Below are positions 54,014-64,000 of a DNA stretch of 64,000 nt, piece after piece; positions within the stretch are counted from its first letter, which is position 1; every line of letters starts with the position of its first letter. The stretch is from Diplolepis rosae. Its lineage: Eukaryota; Arthropoda; Insecta; Hymenoptera; Diplolepididae. Below the pieces are notes generated by a model. The model did not search any database. It was not told the DNA's origin and was given only the letters and a program-made list of their open reading frames with translations. The DNA is taken from assembly GCA_030998225.1 (NCBI GenBank), contig JAPYXD010000680.1:15128001-15192000 (forward strand), read 5' to 3'. Made by a program: the position numbers and the translations under genes.

Positions 54014-56100
54014 TTTTGACCTATTTCGTGGAGATCCGAGACATTAGGAGCCAATTTGAAAAAAATGTCAATCGCACGCAATTGCAAATCGGTTAAAAAT
54101 CTATCCGACTTGATCGAGGACATCCAATCTGAATGACTTCGAACCAAGTTTTGAATCTGACTTAATCTGAGACTTCTAATCTGAATGAATCCGAACCAAG
54201 TTTTTAATTCGACTTAATCCGAGATGAATCATTTCAACTTCGGGTTAGAAACTTGATTTTGATTTGTTTGGAGGTCTCGGGTTGATTGGGATTCAGTCGT
54301 ATTGATTTTCAAGCAGCTTACATCAAGCGAGATTGAAAAAGTTCTTCACATTGGCACGGAATAAAATTGTATCCAAAACTTGCACTAGGGTAATCAATAT
54401 TGATCCGCATTCAAAATTGAATCAGTGCCTTCTACGTAAATTTCTTCTTGAGGTAGTTGTCTTGCAGGAAAAATATTTAATTATACTTTTAAAAACTGCA
54501 ATATTATTATTGATGATATCGTTCGAAAAAGAAGAGATTATTTATCACAAAAAAATGTTTAACTTGCAGAAATCTATCATTTGGAAACTTTTCTTCTTGA
54601 CTGAAATTATAAAATATAAATCTCTTATGAAAATTTATTTGAGTTTCGTATTTTGAAGGGAAATTTAAGAAATTTCAGTCAATTTATCGCATACGTTTAC
54701 TTCTAAGCATTGTAAACTTCATATAAGTTTACGTCAGACTCAGAAAAAAGTTTTTTATATTTTAACAAAATTTATTTATATCAAACAAATCTTTCCATTC
54801 TTATGGGATCAAAAAACATTTCCTCCGTTGAAACAAATGTCTTAATTAACTTTCTTTGTTCAAATTAAGGGGTAACACTACTCTAGAATTTTCAAAAAAT
54901 CCGATTTCTTTTTTTGGCTTAAACAATGCTTTGATATCACGAAAACAAGATGCAGGCATCGCTGATTGAAGGTAAACAAAAATTTCAAGGATTTAAACGT
55001 TTGTGAAACTTTGAACGCGTTTTTCTTGAAACCACTTTTTTCAATCTTGGCGGACACATTACTTTGAAATGGTTGTATGAATCACTTTGAGGTTTTGACA
55101 GTAGCTTTACAATTAAATTTGATATGGAACTACTTACGGAATTTCCGATCCGATATGAACTTTTTATTTTATAAACAATTTACTGATGATTCTTTGGTAA
55201 AAATTCGAACTTTTTCCTTCAAAAGTGCACGATTTTTACAATATTCAATTTATTTTAAATTCCTTAGGTAGTTCCATAGCCAATTGTATATAGATATAAA
55301 AACATTTTGATTTTTTGTTCCAGGTCCAATATTTCACGAGGAAAGTGTCGGCCAATGGAAGTGCTTTTTAAAAAGTCCATTGTGGAGATTGGCTCTCCCG
55401 CCGCCATTTTGTACGGAAATAGTAATAAAAAAATTATTTTCTATTCACAAATCTATGCCAAAGAGCTCCTCTGAAAAATTTTTCCCTTACCTTTATTATA
55501 TTTCCGAATTAGATGGAACCGGATATTTGGTTGTGCCACCCAATTATGTCTTTTAACTTCGTATTTTTTAGTTACACATGTCAATTTTGCACTTTTTCCA
55601 ATTCAGAAACCACATATAAAATTCAGACTTGTCCTTTTTTTTGGAAAAAATTCCTTTTTCTGGGTTGAACATGAGTTTCCCTTTCCTCTTTCCAGTCTCT
55701 AGGCGTTCGACCTTTGAAGTCGACGTACGTGGCGAGAAGAGTTCTTTCAGCGAGGTGGGTGAAATATTAATGCATGGGGATGCCCTCTTCATGGTTAGAT
55801 TCTCAGATTTCTTAAGAAAAACGAGAACATATAGGGAAAAAGAAAGGTAAAAATGAATGGAGATAAAATATATCATTCAGAAGGACGTATACCACAATTT
55901 ATCTTGAATTATTGATTTTGTAAAAGTTAACATGACGTCAGTACTTCAAGCGATATTTCAGATGCATTTTTAAAAAATCATGTTTTTTCAACAAAATAAT
56001 TGCACTGTAATTATAAAAAGTGAGTTTATGAAAATTCTCCTCATATAAGAAGGTATTGGTTTTATGTAAAAATCACTTTCGGAATATTCATCCAATCCAT
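54014..56100. other. AT-rich stretch, no gene recognised
   Basis: 54130-54250 has two near-repeats of CTGAATGA(C/A)T(T/C)CGAACCAAGTTTT and related CTGA-rich wording. 54880-54960 recalls 32850-32910. The ORFs at 54333-54656 and 55568-55876 (minus) have no domain I know. 55300-55400 and 55670-55760 are less AT-rich but not clearly coding. Confidence 0.35.
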
Positions 56101-56109
56101 CTTCTTGTC

Positions 56110-57010
56110 TGTTTGTTGTTTTTTCTGTCTGTCGTCTGTCCGGCGTTTGTGGACACGATAACTCTCGATAGAATTATCGGATTGGATTGAAATTTGGCAC
56201 ACCTCTTGAGGGCCCAAAAAGAAAGAGCGAATTCGTTAACTAGCCACATTCGACCAAAATTGTGAAAATAAGAAAGTATGTTAAAACTTGAAGAAAGTCA
56301 ATATCTAAATTCCATTTTCCACTTAAATTATACAAGATACGAAAAAAAACGTTATAATACAAAGTTGCTCATTACAAAAAGATCTCAAAAATTGAATTGC
56401 AAGATTTTGTTATGAGATGCATAAATTTCTTTTCATTTTTGAAAAACACTATTGAAAATCAAAAATTATATTTTTCAACCAAAATACGTGAGATACGAAA
56501 AAAAAGTAAAAAAGCCAAATTGTTCACTTTAATAAGATCTACAAATGTTGTCTCACACAGTTTCTAATAAAATGTATATTTTTTGTTTCGATTTCAAAAA
56601 ATACGATTAAAATGTTTAAATTCCATTTTTTAAACAAAATATGTGATACAAAAAAAATCATTTGCTTGAATAAAGTCAACGATTGTTTTTTATTTTTGAG
56701 ATATTTGGAAGAAAATAAATTATTTTAATCATGTGTAATTCATTAGATTGTTACAGAAATGCATACAGAAAATCGAGCGCGAAGCGCGAGTGTCTTGATG
56801 AGAATGTGTTCCTCAAAGCCGATAGAATCTCAAGTAAATTGAATTTTCTTTTTCACTTAAAATCATAAACAGATTTAGTAACTTTGAGAAAATGCAATTC
56901 ACATTCACAATATTATAAAATTGACTTGAGCTTCAGCATAAAATTACAATAAATAAACTCGAATGTATACGGAAAATATAAGACCGAGCGCGAAGCGCGA
57001 CGACTGAATT
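56110..57010. repeat. interspersed repeat with AACTCTCGATAGAATTATCGG and GAGCGCGAAGCGCGA motifs
   Basis: The sequence 56140-56215 (GGACACGATAACTCTCGATA, then GAATTATCGG and TTGAAATTTGGCAC) opens a block of loosely repeated units: 56320-56345, 56500-56515 and 56625-56655 share ATACGAGATACGAAAAAAA-like words with TTGCTCA or TTGTTCA nearby. GAGCGCGAAGCGCGA occurs at 56776 and 56984, about 208 bases apart, each in the same orientation. Non-coding; class unknown. Confidence 0.55.
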
Positions 57011-60000
57011 GCATGTCTTAGGCGATTTCTATTAGACTGAAAATTAAAGCTAGAAACTTTACCATTCGAGTTCACCTGTATTCTAAAGTTTACATCAAAC
57101 CTGATGAACCAATTACCTAATTGCAAAAAAATAAGGAAACAAAGAGAATGCTAGACGCAAGGCAAGAAAGACTAAGATTTTACATCTGCCTTAGCTGAAC
57201 CTTGAAAGTAGAGTCAAGAAGAGTCAGAGGACTGAACTTTCGACAAAAATTCGAGAGTAAAGGGAGGATCAAATAGACCAAGTTTTCTCCAAGGGATAAG
57301 TGCTTTCGTTTCCTCGTTATTCTGCACAATGATTTACCCTCCGCCATTATTTTTCGAGTTCTATTTTTTTTTTTTTCATACAGAAGTGCAAGTTCAGTCA
57401 ACACATATATGAAAACCAACTTTAAGATACTTTCTTGAATTTGAAGAAACTGAAACTAAAAAATTAAAAGAAATTCAAAATAATGAATTGTTGAGTATTT
57501 TCTTCAAAATTGAATATAAAACTTTTTTTTGAAAATAAACACCAAAAGTATAATTAATCATAATGACAAAGGTGCAATAATCAGTTCTTTGTTAAATGAG
57601 AGTGTATTCATAAAAGCTTTCGAAGGTTTATTCACCTAAGCAGGTATAGAGCTTTAAATAAGAGAATTTCTGGTTGAATAATAGAGCTTTTGTTATATCA
57701 TGAAGAGATTTCAATAAAAGAGTAAAGCTCGGATGATCTGCGTTACATTTTTTGCACCATTCGCTTCATTTCTCCGTTGTCTTTTTTCTGGAAAAGCATT
57801 GCAGCTCGCTGAGAACAGGTAGGAATAATGTGCAGTATAATTCAACGATCTGTTAGATTGTGGAGGCAACTGGAGAAATAAACTTTATATGTAAAAGCTC
57901 GGTTTACCACTTATACTGCTGCCATGAAGCATGAAATCAGGGAAATATTTCAATGCTTTTTTGAAAAAGATCAGTACAATGACGCAGTATAAATACATTA
58001 TGGACTGATTCTTATGATAAAAAATTGGGCCAAAGAATCAGATGTTTAGCGGGGAGATTTTCTTCCTTATTCAAAATGAGGAATAGTTATTAAAACATTT
58101 TATTATTTTATTCATTTATTATTTTTCGCAGGACAAAAAAATTCCTTCTTTGGAAATAAGTTACTAAAAGTCATTAGCAAGGAGTACCATCAACAAATTT
58201 CATGCAAAAATTTCGATTGACAAACACCACTTGAATTTGGCAAAAAAATCCTGAATTCGTGCACTTTTAAACATAAGCGGAGAATATCCCTTTGAAAATA
58301 AATAAGTGTCCCAAGATTAGATTCTGGTTATAAAAATACATGAACTATGGTTATTGAAAAAAATTAAAATTGAAATTTCGATTAATAGACAGCCACCAAA
58401 ATTTGCAAAACTTCTTAAGCTTATGCATCTTTAAACACAGATTCAATTATCATAAATTAATTAAACATTTGAGAAGCATCCGCCCATCAAAGTTACAATT
58501 TCTTATTTTCACAAAATTATTTGTGGTATCTCTTTGATGATTCATAGATTCGGAAAGTTTTGATCATATTTAAATCCTGTTTGCTGATTGAAATTTTCTT
58601 TCCAAATTCTTTATCATAATACTTTTTAAAATTTACATTTTTCAAAAAAATTCTTCGTGTGCAAGTTTCTGTTCATTTATTGCATGAATTGCATAAACGA
58701 ACGAAGCGATAGTTTTTTTTAGTATTTCTTATCACGAATAGGATGAAAAATCGTTTGATTCGATGTCTGGATACTTCAGCCCAATCGATACAAAAAAATT
58801 CTTGAGAAATTTTTCTCAAAACTGTTAGAATGCTAATTTTTACAAAATTTCTTAAATTTTCACCAAATTTTAATTGGGGAAATTCTGTAAATACTCTTAT
58901 GAAGTCTCTTTCAAGAATATATTTGAATTTCCCTCAATATTTAGTCGAGGGCTCGTAATTTTCAACTTTTAGGAAAAATGTTAAAATTTCAAAGAAAATT
59001 CCATTAAATCTTGGTAACAATACATTTACTGAAAAAAAATTTGGAATAATCTTCGAATTTTCTGTATAAATGTTCTCTTTTTGAATGAAATAATGACATA
59101 AGAATAATAGAAAAGTAGAATTTGAATAAAACCGTTCTTTGTCTCTGGCGGATCATTTTCACTGCATTTCATTGCAAAGCCCGAGGGCTTTGAGGATAGC
59201 TTCGATAGTTGTTAGCCTTCATCCGACCGAATCTCTGACAACTCCAGAAATGGCGATTTTACTGGATTCTCGCTGCTTATCGAGGCAGCGTCAACACTCC
59301 CGCCTCAATTCCCTTGGGAACTTTCGAAGGATGAGAAAACGTCTGGCACGAGGTATGGCAGGATCCTTGTGAGCCTGATTCGCGGAAAGTGTATGAGATT
59401 CAAAATAACGTCAAGTTCTTTGAGACCACCATCAAATAAAGTTCAAAATCTTGCAACCTTACAGGGAGATCAAAACCTCCATCTACTGACACTTTGGTTG
59501 CGAAAGTGCGGGAAAATAGATCTCAAACAAGATTTTTTTACACTCTTCACATAACGTTTCCTTCATTTTTAATATTTCTTACTGTATTACTCACTTTATT
59601 TCCAAAATATTACATCTTTTTCGTAAATGATTCATTTAATAAGATTTAGCCCTATTTTTATGAAAATTTCTTTCTATTTGTATGCGGACAATGTAAACAT
59701 TTTTTGGAGATTTTTCCGAAATGTTTGGGACGCAATAAACACATGTATGTCGGTAAATTTCTCTAATGTCTTCGGTAAACTTCCATATTTCCTAGCTTCT
59801 CAAGATACTTTTTGATAGACTATTGAAATATATCATTTGAAATGGATGATTTTTCCTAAAGGAAGAAAAATTACCAGTCATATTGAAATTTTTATTCATG
59901 TACCCAAACTAGAAAAATTCACCTATAAAATTGGTGGGGAAATTGCGAATAGTTGTCACAGTGTAAGTTCCATAGTGGAACCTATTGATCGATGCACTTT

Positions 60001-60500
60001 AACAATTTTCGTAACTTTCTTATGTATACTTTTAGTACATTTTAAAATAAATCTCTAGTTTTTCAATATATATTATACACTGACTTTCATAAATGCCCTC
60101 TCTACGGTTTGTGATTAAGTTTTGGAAAGGCAATGAATTTCCATACGAATAGTCGTTTGTTTGGGATTATATTTATGTAATCAATACAGAATACTGTCAC
60201 TGTTTTCGAAACCTGATTTCAAACTGGATGGAAGGCGTTTGTAAAGCAGTTCTAAGTGTACGAACATATCCTGATCCACATTTATATATGCATTTTATGC
60301 TTATCCCTCCGTTACCAAAGATATGAGGGATTCCCTCAGTGGGGTCAGTTTTCTCGAAATAACTTCTAATTTACGCTTCACAGAGTCTGGTCCGTTTGAA
60401 TACCTTTCTACGAATTATTCCTGAAGCTTTTTGTAGCAATAAAAAATGTTCAAGTAGAATACTCATTCAATAATCACTTTTTAAAACCAAAGGTGACGTG
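57011..60500. other. no gene recognised; one less AT-rich patch
   Basis: 59140-59500 has higher GC and an ORF (59139-59372) rich in Arg, Ser and Leu with no domain I know; it could be exonic or UTR sequence of a host gene. The ORFs at 57180-57419 (minus), 59627-59815 and 59837-60058 are unassigned. No inverted-repeat element was seen. Confidence 0.35.
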
Positions 60501-60519
60501 AATTCTAAGGGATCCCTCC

Positions 60520-61870
60520 ATAGTTTGGCTTTCGTGCAATGGAAATAGCTTGAGTACTAGAGTGCGGTGTTGCCATATTTTGATGTTGCACGTTCAGCCA
60601 AGTAATCGCCACATTTGGCAACACTGCAGATGTTCTAACACGCAGAGGGAAATCCTCTAGGGTTTGGTAACCGTGTAACAATTTTTAAGTTCGGTAACGG
60701 AGGGTTAAATTCTATGACGGAATAAGATAAGGCTATGAGAATCTTCGGAAAGCCTTCGGGTCAGGGAGGTAGCGGTGTTTCGAAGTATCGGTAAACGCAT
60801 GAAGGGGAGCTCTATAAACTGGAATTTCCCCAGCTGAATAAAGGGGTGCGCTATGAACACGCTCATCCCCGCGAACCATATAAAGGAGTATTTCTCCAGA
60901 TGAATAATGGGTGCGCTATAAACGCGTTTATCCCTATGAATGGAGTCTTCTGGTGAGGCACCTCACAGCCTCCGAAGTCTGCGACAAAGCTCGGTTCAAA
61001 TTATCGCTCCTGCCTGGCATCCGAACGGGAGTACTCCACCGCTTAGTGGTATTCATTCTTGTCCAAGAGAAGGTGAGGCTGATGTGAGCCTAGCTCCGCC
61101 AAGGTGGCGTATATCATACGGGATCAGGATTTGTGTGAACATAGACGGCTGAGTCTGTGCTGCCCCGAGCAAGTCCGGGCTCTCCACGTAATCCGAGACC
61201 AGCTGAACGGAGGTTGGGCCTCAGGGAACTGGGGTAAGACTACAGTCCGAGGGTATATCCGTTCTCAACTTTTCCAACCCGCTCCTCTACGCACGATGCG
61301 CTGGTAAAATTATTCATAGCAAACGCAAACAACGCGAAAGGAAAGAAGAAGTCAGTCGCTCCTTTAGGACCAGAGGGATGGCAAGGAATCCTCCAGCTCT
61401 TGAGGGAGCAAAGCAAAGCGATAGAAAAGTTAGGTAAGGCCCTGTAAATCACCAAGGACTGGTAGTAGCGAATTACGAAAGCACATCACCCTCATATGCA
61501 GAGGCCACCAAAAGCCAGCCCCCCAAAAGAGGGTAATGACTGAAAGTTGCTAGGGAAAAAAATGAACAAAAAGCAAAAGAAGAAAAAGGTGAGATGAACG
61601 AAGATGAGAAGAGCGAAGGTGGTGGAGACACCCAAAGAGGGGAGAAAAAGAGGCGAAGAAAAAAACGAAAGAGCGCTTGATCAGGGGATCGGCGAGAAGG
61701 CGACGGTAAAGGCCTTGATCTCAAAGAGGTTCCTTGAAATTAGAGACCTCAACAACCCCGTGGAAATGGAGAAGGTTGTTTGTGCACTACTAGTATGGTC
61801 TACAATAATTGTCATTATAAGTAAAATGGTAGTAATTGCATTTCAGATGAGTCCTGCTGTCACGCAACAA
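60520..61870 (+). pseudogene. probable 5' UTR and ORF1 start of an R1-like non-LTR retrotransposon
   Basis: The block is clearly GC-richer than its surroundings, with sharp edges. 60780-60950 contains repeated phrases (GGGTGCGCTATAAACGCG / GGGTGCGCTATGAACACG and GAATAA) like the 5' UTRs of such elements. Open pieces in shifting frames follow: SSPSYAEATKSQPP-like wording near 61480-61530, a Lys/Glu/Arg-rich stretch (GRKRGEEKNERALDQG, 61637 on), and ALISKRFLEIRDLNNPVEME (about 61710-61770). The last resembles the conserved EIRDLD-type block of R1-clade ORF1 proteins. The similarity breaks off near 61800. No RT follows. Class call is tentative. Confidence 0.4.
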
Positions 61871-61874
61871 TAAG

Positions 61875-62925
61875 TGCACAACTGTGGAACATCCAAAATT
61901 CAATTATTGTCTTTTACTTAGAACGATGGGAAACAATTTTCTTAATTTTCCTATTAAAAATAAAATAAATACAAAAGTAAGTAATTATGGTCTTAAATTT
62001 TTTTTATGAAATCCAGGTTAATAATATAATGTGTACTTGAAGTACAGAAACTTCAATAGAAAAATAGCGTCACCAGCACCCAACTACTTCCCGACTAGAA
62101 ATTTAAAAAAATTAAGACCCTAACTGGCTCCTAATGGTCCCTTGGTCATAATGACTAGGAAAAATGTAGTTGGAATAAAGTAGTGACTGTAACAAGGGAG
62201 ACTTGTTGTTGCTACTTGACCCATGGCTACAGAAACATGATTTCCAGCCATAGTAGACATATTCTGAATACCTGGTTGTGGCGAATAGTTAACGTTGTTG
62301 AAATTGTCCTTAACTCTTGAACCTCGCTATGAGAACTTGAATCGTTGAGTTCTCATGGTTAGAATAACGTAGTCGCTATAACCAGTAAACTTTACACTCG
62401 TTGGATCAATTGTATTTTGTTTCGAGTAATGCATATTATTTTCCATAGCAACTCTTTTGAGAATTTTATTTCATGTAACTGTAGAACGGGTCGTAACTGA
62501 GACTTTTAACCCTACTTTTAATGTTTAATGTTTTGAAGTTAATACTTATATAGTGACTCTGACTACATTACTTAGTCGCAGCGACCACTTTTAGTACCTA
62601 CACTGGCGGGTCAACCAATGTTTGAATTCAAGCACAAAAAGTAGTTAAGGACAATTTCAACTACACGTATCACGTCACTATGCCCAGGATTTTTTCTCTG
62701 TGTGAAATACTATTTTATATTTATGTTCGGTAACCCTTATCTTAACTTGTACATGAACCTACTTTTCAGCCACTGGTAATTTGAGAAAGAATTTTTACAT
62801 GAAATACTATATGCTATGAACTTACTCGGATTATTATAAAAGTGTCAATTTAAGCCTCTATATGATTTTCTGTATAAATTGCTATATCAAAGAAATTTTG
62901 TTACAAAAAATGTGAAACTGTTGTA
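61875..62925. other. no gene; internal inverted repeat
   Basis: GTTGAAATTGTCCTTAACT (62296-62314) recurs inverted at 62645-62663. The region is rich in CTGGTTGTGG and TAACTAG-like words and ends in TTTTTTCTCTGTGTG, like the CACTGAGAAAAA ends of MITEs, but a matching left end was not found. Confidence 0.45.
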
Positions 62926-62930
62926 CAGTA

Positions 62931-63858
62931 AAGTGTGATCAAATTGGAGGTACTTTTTCCAATAGGGTTTTATTGACATGTCACGCGTGACTACTGTCAA
63001 ACTAAATACACAATTTTATTCAGTTTTTATTGAGATTTCATCATGGAAAGACTTACGCCTCAACAACATTTACAAATCGTACAATTATATTACGAAAATG
63101 GACAATCTGTGAAAAGTGTTTATCGCGCGCTCAGACCAATTTATGGTGTACATAATCGTTCTAACGAACGCACTATTCGGCATACCATTGGCAAACTCGA
63201 GAATAATTTAACATTATTGGATGATACTCGACCGATTAGACCACGTACAGCCCGAAATGTAGAGAATATTGCGGCTGTAAATAAGAGTTTTGCCGAAGAC
63301 CCGGAAGAATCGATTCGGCGCCGATTTCAACAACTTGACCTATCTTATGGCACTACTTGGGCAATTTTTTATGCCGGAAATGGAAGCCCGTAATCTCCAC
63401 GACATTTGGTTCCAATAAGACGGCGCTACATGTCATACAGCCCGTGAAACAATGGATTTACTGCGTATTCGTTTCGGTGAGCAATTTATCTCTCGTCTCG
63501 GACCGGTGGATTGGCCTCCAAGATCGTGTGATATCACACCTTTGGACTTTTATTTGTGGGGGTATGTAAAGTCTAAATGTTTTGTGGATAAACCAGCTAC
63601 TATTGAGGCATTAGAAGCCAACATTACTGAAGTTATTAGCGAGATACCGACAGAAGTCCTCGAGCGAGTCATTCAAAATTGGTGTTTACGGATGGACGAA
63701 TTAAAGCGCAGTTGCGGCCAAAATTTGAAAGGGATTATGTTTAAAAAATAAATGTCGTGAATGGTTCTACACAAAAATAAAAAAGATTGCCCTTTCAATT
63801 TGAATTTTCGTTGTTTTATTTCAATTTAAAATCCTATACCTCTAAATTGATCACCCTT
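62931..63858 (+). mobile_element. 928-bp mariner-related element with DD41D-type spacing, internally deleted
   Basis: Inverted ends AAGTGTGATCAAATTGGAGG (62931) and, on the right, reverse complement of AAGGGTGATCAATTTAGAGG ending 63858; TA at 62929-62930 and 63859-63860. The transposase starts at ATG 63043: RLTPQQHLQIVQLYYENGQ and SVKSVYRALRPIYG (helix-turn-helix). A deletion/frame change near 63370 removes the first catalytic Asp. After it: RNLHDIWFQ-stop-DGATCHTAR (Asp 2), then WPPRSCDITPLDFYLWG (Asp 3) and FVDKPATIEALEANI, with the stop at 63751. From the Asp of DGATCH to the Asp of PLDF there are 41 residues between, unlike the 34 of the other mariners here. Non-autonomous. Confidence 0.9.
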
Positions 63859-64000
63859 TAGTTTGCCATAACCTAGTTAGTGGTACAGTATTGTATTATT
63901 AGGAAAATATAGGGTTATTCTTAAGAGAATATTTTCTTGACATATCTTACACTTCATAAATAACATTTTTGATACCAGAATTGATAAGGTAAATTGATGA

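Noticed and set aside
61473..61724. Minus-strand Ser/Phe/Pro-rich ORF
   Set aside because: It is the complement of the Lys/Glu/Arg-rich ORF1-like plus-strand sequence and has only low-complexity composition.

Overview
The window looks like AT-rich, repeat-saturated DNA from an arthropod, most likely an insect. The reasons are several mariner lineages (one very close to the Mos1/mauritiana type), a jockey-clade non-LTR retrotransposon, Penelope-like elements (PLEs) with a GIY-YIG endonuclease, and a pogo/Tigger-like transposon with a short GT-AG intron. Order and species cannot be fixed from the sequence. I recognise no intact host gene, rRNA, tRNA or CRISPR array. Nearly all coding signal is mobile-element protein, mostly broken by stops, frameshifts and later insertions. 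The best hints of non-transposon coding sequence are a possible terminal exon (52755-52977), a short exon-like ORF held inside a fold-back element (9896-10120) and an unassigned 65-codon ORF (30890-31084).

Layout. 1-1300: AT-rich, nothing recognised. 1308-5424: pogo/Tigger-like transposase broken by two TA-flanked MITEs and one mariner. 7606-7860: PLE endonuclease fragment. 8947-10724: 1.8-kb fold-back element with about 600-bp arms and an exon-like ORF in its spacer. 10947-12850: a MITE, then a 162-bp tandem repeat. 15063-15989: internally deleted mariner. 16850-18000: PLE fragment on the minus strand (RT catalytic motif plus GIY-YIG). 19330-28490: one jockey-clade retrotransposon, split by a PLE with inverted terminal repeats (19994-21443) and by a mariner (24155-27642) that is itself split by a 2.3-kb fold-back element (24951-27250). 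28748-29168 and 32500-35770: MITEs and a remnant PLE repeat pair with hammerhead-like motifs. 38300-41386: a minus-strand mariner split by a second, better preserved mariner (39822-41076) and by a second insertion. 42890-48420: small MITEs in otherwise unassigned DNA. 48878-52667: a TTAA-flanked MITE split by a mariner, which holds a small MITE and a TA/CACGGA-type element that contains a mauritiana-type mariner. 53173-54011: fully palindromic Tc1-like MITE. 54012-60500: AT-rich, mostly unassigned. 60520-61870: probable 5' part of an R1-like non-LTR element. 62931-63858: mariner-related element with D-to-D spacing of 41.

The genes do not form a pathway. The organising principle is nested insertion: several elements can be read across their insertions, and some insertion sites can be resolved to the base because removing the insert restores the host reading frame. 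That gives a relative chronology. I found no clear new biological system. The most interesting items are the nested stacks, the exon-like ORF inside a fold-back element, the very similar arms of the 2.3-kb fold-back element, the hammerhead-like motifs in PLE ends and the 162-bp repeat that is a multiple of three.
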